In this document: positions 26,664 to 35,136 of the stretch, piece after piece
Layout: every line of letters begins with the position of its first letter
Position numbering within the stretch: position 1 is the first letter of the stretch
Assembly (NCBI GenBank): GCA_031549285.1
Contig: JAVBPZ010000007.1
Span: 62,001 to 126,000 of the forward strand
Direction: 5' to 3'
Origin: JAAYCI01 sp031549285
GTDB lineage: Bacteria; Bacillota; Clostridia; Oscillospirales; Ruminococcaceae
Length of the DNA: 64,000 nt
Made by a program: the position numbers and the translations under genes
The notes under the pieces: generated by a model
What the model was told of the DNA's origin: nothing
Database searches by the model: none
Seen by the model: the letters and a program-made list of their open reading frames with translations, nothing else

Positions 26664-28862
26664 ATGCCTGTCACGAATGAAAGCGAGCTTTTTATAAACC
26701 GTGAGCTCAGCTGGCTGGAGTTTAACCGGCGTGTGCTGGACCTGTCCAAAGAAAAAAACGTGCCGCTGGGCGAGCAGCTGAAGTTCGCCGCCATATACGG
26801 CAGCAACCTGGATGAATTTTTCATGATCCGGGTGGGTTCGTTGTACGACCAAACACTGCTGAAAGACGAAAGCATAGAAAACAAAACCGGTATGACGCCC
26901 AAAGAACAGCTGACGGCCATCATGCCAAAAGTGAATGAGTTGCAACGCAGCTGCGACAAAAATGTGGAAAAGTTATTTTTGCATTTACAGGAAAACCACC
27001 TGCACAAGGTGGATTTTGAGCACCTGAACAAAGAACACGAGAACTTTTGGAAAAAACTGTTTTTGCGGGAGCTGTATCCGGTCCTGTCGCCGCAGATCAT
27101 AGACCGGCGGCACCCGTTTCCATTTTTAAGAGGCGGCGACACCTATGTGGGCGCCATGCTGAAAGAAGGAAAAAACGGGACGCCGGTGTTTGGGCTGATT
27201 CCGGTAAACGCCCAGTTCGAGCGGCTGTGGACCGTCAGCGAAGGGGATGAAACCCATTTTGCGCTGGTGGAGGAACTGATACTGCATTTTGCCCGGGTAG
27301 CGTTCGGGGGCAAGTCATATATTTTATCCAAGTGCCTGTTTCGCGTCACCCGTAACGCGGATATTAACGTGGAAGAAGGCATGTTCGACCACGACATAGA
27401 CTACCGCGTGGTGATGGGTGAGTTGCTGAAAAAACGGCGAAAACTGGCGGCGGTGCGTCTGCAGTTCATGTGTGAGGCGCCGGACGACATCCACCAATTT
27501 TTGCGGCAAAAACTGCACCTGCCAGAGGACCAGTGCATGACGCAGGTGGCCCCGCTGGAACTGTCTTTTTTGCATAAGCTATCCGCGCGGCTGGAAAAAA
27601 CGGGCGACGAATCCCTGTTTTATCCCGAAGCAAAACCGTTGGTTTCGCCGCCGGGGTTTGATTTGTATGCGGCGGTGCAGCAGCGCGACGTGCTGATCTG
27701 CTACCCGTACCAGAGCTTCCGCCCGTTCATGCGCCTGCTGAACGATGCCGCGCGCGACCCGTCGGTCATTTCGATAAAAATGACGTTGTACCGGGTTGCC
27801 AGCGAGTCGAAAATTATTGAGGCACTGATTGCCGCGGCGGAGTATGGTAAAGAAGTAGTTACCATAGTGGAGCTGCGCGCCCGGTTCGACGAACAGAACA
27901 ACATTGAGTGGTCCCGCCGGCTGGAACAGGCCGGCTGCACGGTCATTTACGGGTTTTCAGATTATAAAGTCCACTCGAAACTGACCCTGATTACCCGCAA
28001 AAATGGTGCGTCGTTCAGCTATATTTCCCAAATTGGTACCGGGAACTACAACGAAAAAACCAGCGAACTGTACACCGACCTGTCCTACCTGACCAGCGAC
28101 ACGGCGGTGGGCGAGGAGCTGGGCGCGGTGTTTAACAACCTGGCGGTGGAACGGCTGACCGACAACATAAACCGCCTGATAGTGGCGCCCCTGCGGTTTA
28201 AAACGGTGCTGCTGGAAGAAATGCGGCAGGAGATCGAATACCAAAAGCAAACCGGCGATGGCTATATTATGGTAAAAAGCAACTCCATCTCGGACAAGGA
28301 AATCATCGGAACACTAAGCGAGGCGTCGAACGCCGGGGTGGCGGTGGATATGATTGTGCGGGGCATATGCTGCCTGCAGGCGGGGCTGCCGGGATTAAGC
28401 GAAAACATACATGTCATCAGCATAGTGGGGCGCTACCTGGAGCACGAGCGCATCTACACCTTTGGCAAAGGCCAGCGCCAGCGCCTGTACATTGCCTCCG
28501 GCGATTTTTTAACCCGAAATACAGAGCGCCGGGTAGAGGTAGGGGTACGCATCGACGACGAAAACATAAAAAGCATCCTGAACGATATTTTAACCATGCA
28601 GCTGGCGGACAATGTGAATGCCCGGGATATGCTGCCAGACGGCAGCTATGAAAAGGTTGCCCGCCAAAAGGGCGAAAAGCGCCTGGACAGCCAGATGGAA
28701 ATGTATCCCTATCTGGCCCGGATGCAGCCGGTTTTATATCCACAGGTCCCACTGCCCGCCCGGGTGCCGGGTCGCGGCGTGATGCCGCCGTCGTCCGAAG
28801 GGTATGGTGTGCCACAGCGTCCGAGCCTTTTCGCCCGGCTGCGCGCCTGGCTGAAAAAATGA
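26664..28862 (+). CDS. ppk1: Polyphosphate kinase 1
   Basis: PPK1 reversibly polymerises the gamma phosphate of ATP into polyphosphate. The 732-residue protein has the family opening FINRELSWLEFNRRVL, the middle region with YPYQSFRPFMRLLNDAARDPSVISIKMTLYR (given here only as a landmark around 350-380), and the two phospholipase-D-like catalytic histidines, H437 in YKVHSKLTLI and H594 in LEHERIYTFG. These correspond to the autophosphorylated and second catalytic His of the E. coli enzyme. The ATG at 26664 is chosen over 26658 because GGGAGGC lies six bases before it. No ppx lies beside it. Confidence 0.95.
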   Translation: MPVTNESELFINRELSWLEFNRRVLDLSKEKNVPLGEQLKFAAIYGSNLDEFFMIRVGSLYDQTLLKDESIENKTGMTPKEQLTAIMPKVNELQRSCDKNVEKLFLHLQENHLHKVDFEHLNKEHENFWKKLFLRELYPVLSPQIIDRRHPFPFLRGGDTYVGAMLKEGKNGTPVFGLIPVNAQFERLWTVSEGDETHFALVEELILHFARVAFGGKSYILSKCLFRVTRNADINVEEGMFDHDIDYRVVMGELLKKRRKLAAVRLQFMCEAPDDIHQFLRQKLHLPEDQCMTQVAPLELSFLHKLSARLEKTGDESLFYPEAKPLVSPPGFDLYAAVQQRDVLICYPYQSFRPFMRLLNDAARDPSVISIKMTLYRVASESKIIEALIAAAEYGKEVVTIVELRARFDEQNNIEWSRRLEQAGCTVIYGFSDYKVHSKLTLITRKNGASFSYISQIGTGNYNEKTSELYTDLSYLTSDTAVGEELGAVFNNLAVERLTDNINRLIVAPLRFKTVLLEEMRQEIEYQKQTGDGYIMVKSNSISDKEIIGTLSEASNAGVAVDMIVRGICCLQAGLPGLSENIHVISIVGRYLEHERIYTFGKGQRQRLYIASGDFLTRNTERRVEVGVRIDDENIKSILNDILTMQLADNVNARDMLPDGSYEKVARQKGEKRLDSQMEMYPYLARMQPVLYPQVPLPARVPGRGVMPPSSEGYGVPQRPSLFARLRAWLKK

Positions 28863-28948
28863 ACAGAACAGGCGCCACCATGTATATGGCGCAGGGCAGG
28901 GCATTTTTTTAAGTATCCATACGTTTTTCGCTTTCCTGAAAATTTCTG

Positions 28949-28977
28949 TTGCATTCCGCCCACGCGTGCGGTATGAT
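28949..28977 (+). promoter_or_regulatory. sigma-A promoter of the diguanylate cyclase gene
   Basis: TTGCAT (28949-28954), a 17-base spacer and TATGAT (28972-28977) lie 95 bases upstream of the GGDEF gene start. The gene therefore appears to be transcribed on its own after ppk1. Confidence 0.7.
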
Positions 28978-29071
28978 GTACAATACACGCCCAGGCGGCA
29001 ATATTTTTTTCGCGCATTCATTTCATTCACTCTATGTTTCGCCGTTTTGCCCGTAAAGGAGGAGCAGCCGT

Positions 29072-30154
29072 ATGCTGAAAAAAATACAGAACCTGCTCTA
29101 TCCACAGCTGGCGGGAAAGTCCTTTAAGGACGATGATGAGCTATATTTGTTTTTAGTGCTGGGTGTTGCGGGGCTGCTGGCCGGCATGATGCACGTTATT
29201 TTGCTGGTGCTGACGCTTAGCACCGGCGTCATGTTGCTGGCAATCGTAAACCTCTTCAGCATATTAATCTATGGGGTGTGTTTCGCGCTGAACCTGAAGC
29301 GCCAATATCTGACCGCCAGTTTGCTTATTACCGTGGAGGTTATGATCTATACCGCGCTCTCTATATACCTCATCGGCATTGACAGCTATGTCTTTCTGTT
29401 TTTACTAATATCGCTGGTGTTGCAGCTCATCATACCCTACGCCAAAACCCCGGTGCGTGCGGCCGTGGTGGCGGTTTTGTGGGGGGCAATGGTGGCGGCG
29501 GTGGTGGTCGGGGGCGGGTATGTGCCGGCCATCCAGCTGGGCAAAAACGAGATGGTATATACACTGGTGACCATCAATCTGGTGGTGGTGGCCATCATCG
29601 TGGAACTATCCATCGGTTTCTTTATTAAAAAATTGATTGTGCATTACAATGAAAAGCGCCTGCAGGACATGACCAACCAAGCGTATACCGATTCCTTAAC
29701 CGGCCTTTTAAACCGGCGATATGCCGAAATATTTTTTGAAACATTGCGCAATGACCGGCGGGGAAACCAGTGGTGTGTGGCCATTCTGGACCTGGATGAT
29801 TTCAAGCAGGTGAACGACCTGAACGGACATCTGGTTGGTGACGCTGTGCTGCGCAAGGTGGCGGAAACACTGCGCGCATCCCTGCGTAAAAGCGATGTGG
29901 TCTTTCGCTGGGGCGGCGAGGAATTTTTACTGTTTTTAGACAATGTGGAACTGGCCACCGCGCACACCATTTTGGAAAAGCTGCGCATCAACCTGGCGCA
30001 GACGGTGGCCCAGACACCGGATGTTTCTGTGCGGTGCACCGCTACCATCGGCGTGGTAGAGCTGGACCCGGCGGATCTACAGGGGAGTATCTCGCGGTGC
30101 GACCAAAAGCTGTATGAGGGGAAAAACAGCGGGAAAAACCGTGTGGTGAAGTGA
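29072..30154 (+). CDS. Membrane-anchored diguanylate cyclase (GGDEF)
   Basis: The 360-residue protein has about six transmembrane helices in residues 25-190 forming an uncharacterised sensor, a short linker, and a C-terminal GGDEF domain (about 205-355). The active-site loop is GGEEF near 285-289, the variant competent for c-di-GMP synthesis. An RxxD inhibitory site (RKSD) sits five residues before it, so product inhibition is expected. TDSLTGLLNRRY and the metal-binding DLDDFKQVND stretch are intact. The ATG follows AAAGGAGGAG, and its own promoter and terminator make it monocistronic. No EAL or HD-GYP gene is nearby. Confidence 0.93.
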   Translation: MLKKIQNLLYPQLAGKSFKDDDELYLFLVLGVAGLLAGMMHVILLVLTLSTGVMLLAIVNLFSILIYGVCFALNLKRQYLTASLLITVEVMIYTALSIYLIGIDSYVFLFLLISLVLQLIIPYAKTPVRAAVVAVLWGAMVAAVVVGGGYVPAIQLGKNEMVYTLVTINLVVVAIIVELSIGFFIKKLIVHYNEKRLQDMTNQAYTDSLTGLLNRRYAEIFFETLRNDRRGNQWCVAILDLDDFKQVNDLNGHLVGDAVLRKVAETLRASLRKSDVVFRWGGEEFLLFLDNVELATAHTILEKLRINLAQTVAQTPDVSVRCTATIGVVELDPADLQGSISRCDQKLYEGKNSGKNRVVK

Positions 30155-30186
30155 CGGCTTGCCGGCTTCGGACGCAAGACATAAGG

Positions 30187-30222
30187 AAAGCCTCCCTGTG
30201 GCGTACGCCCGGGAGGCTTTTT
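30187..30222 (+). terminator. Rho-independent terminator after the GGDEF gene
   Basis: AAAGCCTCCC (30187-30196) pairs perfectly with GGGAGGCTTT (30211-30220) around a 14-base loop, and the T-tract runs to 30222. It lies 33 bases after the stop codon and before the convergent small Cys gene. Confidence 0.88.
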
Positions 30223-30280
30223 ACAAGCTTTTGGAGTGGTACAAAACAAAGGAGGCGCTTGCCTCGGGCAGGGAAACACA

Positions 30281-30499
30281 CTAGATATTAAAATCTTCCT
30301 CGGTAAAGGCGGGCAGCTTTGGCTGTCGCACCGGAATGCGTTTCAGGGGGTCGTACTCGTACTTTTTGCATTTATAATAGGGCGACACCGGCCCATATTT
30401 GCGGCAGAAAATCATGACCTTGTCTGGTGCGGGCCGGCCGTACCGGCAGTGTACACAGGCGGGGTCTATCATCGTGCCGAACAGTTTGTTGTTTGCCAT
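30281..30499 (-). CDS. Conserved small Cys-containing protein of unknown function
   Basis: The 72-residue product carries four cysteines arranged as ACVHCRYGR, then FCRKYG, then YKCKKYEYDP, a pattern that suggests a single zinc-binding site. The ending is acidic and short (PAFTEEDFNI). I recall closely similar short hypothetical proteins in Clostridia, but no function is assigned. The ATG at 30499 has GAGAGG six bases upstream, and a promoter lies at 30562-30590. It is divergent from phoH and convergent with the GGDEF gene, so it is an independent transcription unit. Confidence 0.8.
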   Translation of the reverse strand: MANNKLFGTMIDPACVHCRYGRPAPDKVMIFCRKYGPVSPYYKCKKYEYDPLKRIPVRQPKLPAFTEEDFNI

Positions 30500-30561
30500 A
30501 GGGGGCCTCTCTTTTGTGGTTTTTGCCGGCTGTTTTTCAGCCCGGCGGGAAGAGCGTGTCT

Positions 30562-30590
30562 ATTATAGCGGATTTTCAAGGTTTACACAA
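30562..30590 (-). promoter_or_regulatory. Promoter of the small Cys protein gene
   Basis: On the minus strand TTGTGT (30590-30585), a 17-base spacer and a perfect TATAAT (30567-30562) precede the gene by about 60 bases. Confidence 0.65.
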
Positions 30591-30814
30591 CCAAATTTCC
30601 GCGAAATGGCGATGTGACTGCTAATTTAGTCCATTTGCCGCAGATCTTGCCGTTTTTGTCCGCCTGCGCGGCTGCACCTTTGCGTAAATTTTTCGATAAT
30701 AAACAAAATATTATCTGTGCATTTTGTTTAACCGATGAACCGAATCGCCTTCATCAGCGACAAATTTCATTAAAATCAGTAGTTGCCTATGGCGTTTTTT
30801 GGCGGGACATAGTA

Positions 30815-30823
30815 TGGTATAAT
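30815..30823 (+). promoter_or_regulatory. Extended -10 promoter of the phoH operon
   Basis: TGGTATAAT is a perfect extended -10 element (TGn plus TATAAT) 57 bases upstream of phoH. The -35 region is only a T-run, consistent with an extended -10 promoter. Confidence 0.6.
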
Positions 30824-30880
30824 TAAACAGATATATGGGAAAGCGGATATGCGTGCAAAACAAAAAAGGCGAGGTGCCGG

Positions 30881-31843
30881 ATGGTCGAAAAGGTAGTAAA
30901 CGTAAGTGATATGGACGTGGCGCTGGCTGTGTTTGGCAACCAGGATGAAAACATGCGGCTGCTGGAAAAGGAATACGGCGTCACCTTTGTGTTTCGCGGT
31001 ACGGAAATAAAAATGGTGGGGGACGAGGCCCAGGTAAAGACCGCCTCCAAAACCATTAAAGCCATGGTAAACCTGCACGAGGGCGGGGTGCCGCTGGATG
31101 AACAGGCGGTGCGGTACTGCATCTCGCTGGCCCGGGGCGGGGAAGAAGAAAAAATATCCGAGCTTACCGGGGATTTTATTCTCATCAACTCCAAAGGCCG
31201 GCCCATCCGGCCCAAAACACTGGGACAAAAAGCGTACATCAACGCCATAAATAAAAACGCCATCACCTTTGGCGTGGGCCCGGCCGGTACCGGCAAAACA
31301 TATCTGGCGGTGGCCATGGCCACCAAGGCGTACAAAGCGCACGAGGTCAGCCGCATTATCCTGACCCGCCCGGCGGTGGAGGCCGGCGAAAAGCTGGGTT
31401 TTTTACCGGGGGATTTGCAGAACAAGGTGGACCCCTACCTGCGGCCTCTGTACGACGCGCTGTTCGACATGTTGGGCATGGAGAGTACCCAGCGCCTGAT
31501 GGAAAAGCAGGTGATTGAGGTGGCGCCGCTGGCATATATGCGCGGGCGCACGCTGGACGACGCATTCATTATTCTGGATGAGGCGCAGAACACCAGCCGC
31601 GAACAGATGAAAATGTTCCTGACCCGCATGGGGGTGGAGTCCCGCGTAGTGGTTACCGGCGATGTGACCCAGATAGACCTGCCTGACCAAAGCCGCAGCG
31701 GCCTGGTGAATGCGCTGACGGTACTGAAAAATGTGGAAGGTATTGCCCAAATCCATTTCACCGATAAAGATGTTGTGCGGCACCGCCTGGTGCAGGAAAT
31801 TATTAAGGCGTATGATCGTTTCGCGACAAAAGCGAAAAAATAG
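30881..31843 (+). CDS. phoH: PhoH-like ATPase
   Basis: PhoH proteins are cytoplasmic RecA-like ATPases, probably involved in RNA metabolism. The 320-residue product has an N-terminal KH-like region, Walker A GPAGTGKTYLA near 134-144, Walker B FIILDEAQN, and the family SRVVVTGDVTQIDLP motif. The ATG at 30881 follows GCGAGGTG. It heads a run phoH-ybeY-dgkA-era-recO with gaps of 12, 6 and -4 bases at the first three junctions, the standard Firmicute ribosome-maturation operon. Confidence 0.96.
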   Translation: MVEKVVNVSDMDVALAVFGNQDENMRLLEKEYGVTFVFRGTEIKMVGDEAQVKTASKTIKAMVNLHEGGVPLDEQAVRYCISLARGGEEEKISELTGDFILINSKGRPIRPKTLGQKAYINAINKNAITFGVGPAGTGKTYLAVAMATKAYKAHEVSRIILTRPAVEAGEKLGFLPGDLQNKVDPYLRPLYDALFDMLGMESTQRLMEKQVIEVAPLAYMRGRTLDDAFIILDEAQNTSREQMKMFLTRMGVESRVVVTGDVTQIDLPDQSRSGLVNALTVLKNVEGIAQIHFTDKDVVRHRLVQEIIKAYDRFATKAKK

Positions 31844-31855
31844 GGGGATAAGGGT

Positions 31856-32359
31856 ATGGCACACAAGGTCTATATCTCGAACCGGCAAAAAGTGGTAAAA
31901 ATCCCGTCCGGCCTGCGCATTTTAATACGCCGGTCCTGCAATGCGGTGCTGGAACTGGAAAAGTTCCCCGGCCATGCCGAGGTGAGCGTTACCTTTGTGG
32001 ACAATGCAGAGATTGCCAAACTAAACGAGCAATACCGCCACAAGCCGGACGCCACCGATGTGCTCAGCTTTCCCCTGGGGGCAGATGGTGCATATGATAA
32101 AAACCAGGAAACCGGTTGTCTGATGCTGGGGGATATTGTCATCTCTATGGAAAAAGCGGTGGAGCAGGCTCGGCTGTATGGCCACAGCCTGCAGCGCGAG
32201 GTAGCGTTCCTGACGGTGCACGCCATGTATCATCTGCTGGGGTACGACCACGAAAACGGTGGCATGGAGGCGGTACACATGCGCGAAAAGGAAGAGGCCG
32301 CACTGATAAAGCTGGGCCTGCCGCGCACGGTGTCCTATACCCCGCCAGAGGAGGAGTAG
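31856..32359 (+). CDS. ybeY: rRNA maturation endoribonuclease YbeY
   Basis: YbeY is a zinc-dependent single-strand endonuclease for 16S rRNA 3' maturation and ribosome quality control. The 167-residue protein has the metal site HAMYHLLGYDH (H122, H126, H132), preceded by TDVLSFPL and LGDIVIS, all diagnostic. It lies 12 bases after phoH, with AGGGGGATAAGGG upstream of the ATG. The C-terminal 20 residues extend past the metal site and end acidic. Confidence 0.96.
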   Translation: MAHKVYISNRQKVVKIPSGLRILIRRSCNAVLELEKFPGHAEVSVTFVDNAEIAKLNEQYRHKPDATDVLSFPLGADGAYDKNQETGCLMLGDIVISMEKAVEQARLYGHSLQREVAFLTVHAMYHLLGYDHENGGMEAVHMREKEEAALIKLGLPRTVSYTPPEEE

Positions 32360-32365
32360 TAACAG

Positions 32366-32830
32366 ATGCGCGCGTTTTTAAACAGTTTTGCCTATGCGGG
32401 AAAAGGCATAGCCCTGGCGGTAAAGGAAGAACGCAACATGCGCTTGCACCTGTGCGTGGCGCTGTACCTGTATTTGTTCTCCTGGTTTTATAGTTTTGAC
32501 AGGGTAGAGTACGCACTGCTGACGCTGTGCGTGGTGGGTGTGCTGGCCATGGAACTGCTGAACTCCGCGCTGGAGCGGGCGGTGCACTGGCCTTCCCCGG
32601 ACAAGTACCGCATCGCCGGCGTGGTGAAGGATATGGCCGCCGGTGCGGTGCTGGTGTTCAGCGCAGGTGCTGCGGTGGTGGGCGTGCTGTTCTTTTGGGA
32701 CGTGGCGGTGTTTAAACAAATCATTGCGTTCTTTGCGCGGCAGCCCTGGTGGCTGCTGGTGCTGGCGGCGTCGCTGGCGGGCTGTATATGGTTTGTATTC
32801 TTTTTTGGCAGACGGAAGGAGAAAGGTTGA
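32366..32830 (+). CDS. dgkA: Undecaprenol/diacylglycerol kinase family protein
   Basis: The 154-residue membrane protein is of the prokaryotic DgkA family, which in Firmicutes usually phosphorylates undecaprenol to recycle lipid carrier. Helices fall near 38-58, 60-75, 88-110 and 125-147. Family motifs are KEERNMRLHL, the catalytic Glu in AMELLNSALERAV, and KDMAAGAVLV. The Asp that often follows NSAIExxVD is His here (ERAVHW). A fourth C-terminal helix is extra to the three-helix minimum. Its stop codon overlaps the TTG start of era. Confidence 0.92.
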   Translation: MRAFLNSFAYAGKGIALAVKEERNMRLHLCVALYLYLFSWFYSFDRVEYALLTLCVVGVLAMELLNSALERAVHWPSPDKYRIAGVVKDMAAGAVLVFSAGAAVVGVLFFWDVAVFKQIIAFFARQPWWLLVLAASLAGCIWFVFFFGRRKEKG

Positions 32831-33771
32831 AAAGCAGTAAAGAGACAACGGGGAACACACACAAGGAACATCCAATACATTCCGGCGAAGAAACAAAATC
32901 GATATTTGTCGCAATTGTCGGCAAGCCGAACGTGGGAAAATCCTCCCTGCTGAACCGGCTGGTGGGGGAGAAGGTAGCCATTGTTACGCCAAAGCCTCAG
33001 ACAACGCGCACCCGCATCACCGGCATCCTGACAAAGGGGCCAGTGCAATATGTTTTTCTGGATACCCCGGGCATGCACAGCCCCAAAACCAAGCTGGGCC
33101 AGCGCATGACCCACACAGTGCAAACCAGCGTGGACGATGGTGACGCGGTGCTGATGCTGTTCGAGCCGGCGGGGGAATTTACCGACCCGGAGGTGCAACT
33201 GGCGCGCAGCCTGGGTGGCAGATCGGCCATTGGTGTGGTGAACAAGGCGGACACCGTGCCGGATGCGGCGGTGCTGGCGGCGCGTATGCGGGAAATAGAG
33301 GAGATGGAAGCCTTTCAGCAGGTGGTGTCCGCCAGTGCCGAGACCGGCGCCGGCTGTGATGCGTTGCTGGAAATGCTGGCCACCTGGGCGGTGCCGGGAC
33401 CGCATTTTTTCGCGGACGACGCCTACACCGACCTGCCGGAAAAACAGCTGGTGGCGGAGATTGTGCGGGAAAAACTGCTGCTGTTTTTATATGAGGAACT
33501 GCCCCACGGTACCGCGGTGGAGGTGGAACGCTTCCACGAGCGGCAAAAGGGAAACATCGTGGATATCGACGTGACCATATATGCGGAAAAGAAAAGCCAC
33601 AAGGGAATGATTATCGGCAAAGGCGGCGCCATGCTGAAACAGGTCGCCAGCGCGGCCCGGGCCGACTGTGAGGAGATGCTGGGCGCCAAAGTGAACCTGC
33701 AGTGCTGGGTGAAGGTAAAGGACGACTGGCGCGACAACGAAAACCTGTTGAATCACTTGGGGTTTAAATAA
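32827..33771 (+). CDS. era: Ribosome-assembly GTPase Era
   Basis: Era is a GTPase that binds the 3' end of 16S rRNA and checks 30S assembly. The 314-residue product has G1 GKPNVGKSS (about 33-41), G2/Switch I with PQTTRTRITGI, G3 DTPGMH, G4 NKAD and G5 SAETGAG, then a C-terminal KH domain with IIGKGGAMLKQV. It starts at a TTG within the sequence TTGA shared with the dgkA stop, with AGGAG four bases upstream, so the two are translationally coupled. The N-terminus is about 20 residues longer than usual and polar. Confidence 0.96.
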   Translation: MKSSKETTGNTHKEHPIHSGEETKSIFVAIVGKPNVGKSSLLNRLVGEKVAIVTPKPQTTRTRITGILTKGPVQYVFLDTPGMHSPKTKLGQRMTHTVQTSVDDGDAVLMLFEPAGEFTDPEVQLARSLGGRSAIGVVNKADTVPDAAVLAARMREIEEMEAFQQVVSASAETGAGCDALLEMLATWAVPGPHFFADDAYTDLPEKQLVAEIVREKLLLFLYEELPHGTAVEVERFHERQKGNIVDIDVTIYAEKKSHKGMIIGKGGAMLKQVASAARADCEEMLGAKVNLQCWVKVKDDWRDNENLLNHLGFK

Positions 33772-33843
33772 ACAGGCGGATTTTTAGCGCCGGGTGTCCA
33801 TGAACACAAGCAACACACTGCCGCGAACAGGTGGGGGCACACC

Positions 33844-34584
33844 ATGAAAATAAACACAAACGGCCTGGTACTGCGGGAGGTAAAACTGCGGGAATCGGAC
33901 AAGATATTGACCGTTATGACCCCTACGCTCGGGGTCATTTCAGTGTCGGCGGGGGGCAGCATGCGCCCCACCAATAAGTTATTCAGCGCGTCGGGCTTGT
34001 TTTGTTATGCCGAGTGGACCCTGTTTGAAGGCAAGACCATGTTCCGCGCGGACGAGGCGGCGCCGATAGAGGTATTCTTTGGCCTGCGCAACAGCATAGA
34101 AGCCATGAGCCTGGCCGCCTATATAGCGGACCTGCTGCAAATATTGTCCCCCACCGGTGAGGAAGCGGACCGCCTGCTGCGCCTGGCGCTGAATAGCCTG
34201 TACCTGCTGGCGCAGCAGAAAAAAGACCCGCGCCTGGTAAAGGCGGTGTTTGAGCTGCGCAGCCTGTCGGAAAGTGGCTTCATGCCGGATTTGCTGGGCT
34301 GCGGGGACTGTGGCCGGTACGATGGCGCAGGGTTTGCGTTCAGCACCAAGGACGGCACGCTGCTGTGCGGGGACTGCGCCCGGCAGCGCGGCGTTGCACC
34401 AAACCTGGACGCTGCTGCCCTAGCGGCCTTGCGGCATGCGGTGTTGGCGGACGATGAAAAGGTGTTTGCCTTTACATTGAAAGACGACAGCGCGCGGCAG
34501 CTGACCGCGGTGGCGGAGGAATATGCGCTGTGCCATTTAGACTACCCGCCCAAAACCTTGTCGTTTTTAAAGACGGTGCTGTAA
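33844..34584 (+). CDS. recO: DNA repair protein RecO
   Basis: RecO loads RecA onto SSB-coated single-stranded DNA together with RecR. The 246-residue product has the N-terminal OB fold (GLVLREVKLRESDKILTV), the helical core, and a zinc site with CGDCG (C153, C156) and CGDCA (C175, C178). The ATG at 33844 lies downstream of CAGGTGGGG. It closes the phoH-ybeY-dgkA-era-recO run. Confidence 0.96.
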   Translation: MKINTNGLVLREVKLRESDKILTVMTPTLGVISVSAGGSMRPTNKLFSASGLFCYAEWTLFEGKTMFRADEAAPIEVFFGLRNSIEAMSLAAYIADLLQILSPTGEEADRLLRLALNSLYLLAQQKKDPRLVKAVFELRSLSESGFMPDLLGCGDCGRYDGAGFAFSTKDGTLLCGDCARQRGVAPNLDAAALAALRHAVLADDEKVFAFTLKDDSARQLTAVAEEYALCHLDYPPKTLSFLKTVL

Positions 34585-34650
34585 CGGCCACGCTAGGCGG
34601 AGGTCTGGCAGAAACGACCGAAGGCCCCGCACTACAGGGAAGCCCAGACA

Positions 34651-35019
34651 ATGAAATGGAAAGAGCGCGCAAAACAACTGAAAACAGATATTCCCGCGCT
34701 GTACCTTGCACTGCAGCGAAAAGAAACTCCGCTGGGAGCAAAGATACTGGCGGGCATTGCGGTGGGGTATGCCCTGTCGCCTGTTGATTTAATTCCGGAT
34801 TTCATCCCGGTTTTGGGTCTGCTGGATGATTTAATCATTTTGCCGGCGCTGGTGGTGCTGGTGGTGCGGCTGGTTCCGTGCACGGTAATGGCCGAGTGCC
34901 GGCAGCAGGCGAAAGATATGTGGGTGAACGGCAACCCCAAAAAATGGTACTATGCGCTGCCAGTGGTTTTGGTATGGCTGCTGGTGGTTTTTGTGGTGGT
35001 AAAATGGGTTTGGTTTTGA
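34651..35019 (+). CDS. DUF1232 (YkvA-like) small membrane protein
   Basis: The 122-residue protein has the DUF1232 signature YALSPVDLIPDFIPVLGLLDD, shown here as its core SPVDLIPDFIP near residues 43-53, followed by hydrophobic stretches at about 55-75 and 100-121. YkvA-family proteins are widespread and of unknown function. It starts 66 bases after recO, with CAGGGAAG before the ATG, and precedes mutS2 by 117 bases. Confidence 0.85.
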   Translation: MKWKERAKQLKTDIPALYLALQRKETPLGAKILAGIAVGYALSPVDLIPDFIPVLGLLDDLIILPALVVLVVRLVPCTVMAECRQQAKDMWVNGNPKKWYYALPVVLVWLLVVFVVVKWVWF

Positions 35020-35136
35020 ACAAAGTTAGCTGCCGCGCGGGTCTGCCAAAAGGCTGGTGTGGGCATGTCACGAAAACACCAAAAAACCACGAACAGATGC
35101 AATATTATTGAATAGAAATCTTGCTAGGAGCATACA

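Larger units (their letters stand above)
30500..30880. other. Divergent intergenic region, small Cys gene / phoH
   Basis: These 381 bases hold the minus-strand promoter of the small Cys gene (30562-30590) and the phoH -10 region (30815-30823). The middle part (about 30690-30780) is clearly AT-richer than its surroundings. I see no ORF with a ribosome-binding site, no terminator and no convincing long repeat in it. Confidence 0.6.

Noticed and set aside
28865..28915. Terminator after ppk1
   Set aside because: GCGCCA/TGGCGC can pair, but the T-run is 13 bases further on and outside the stem, so I did not annotate it.
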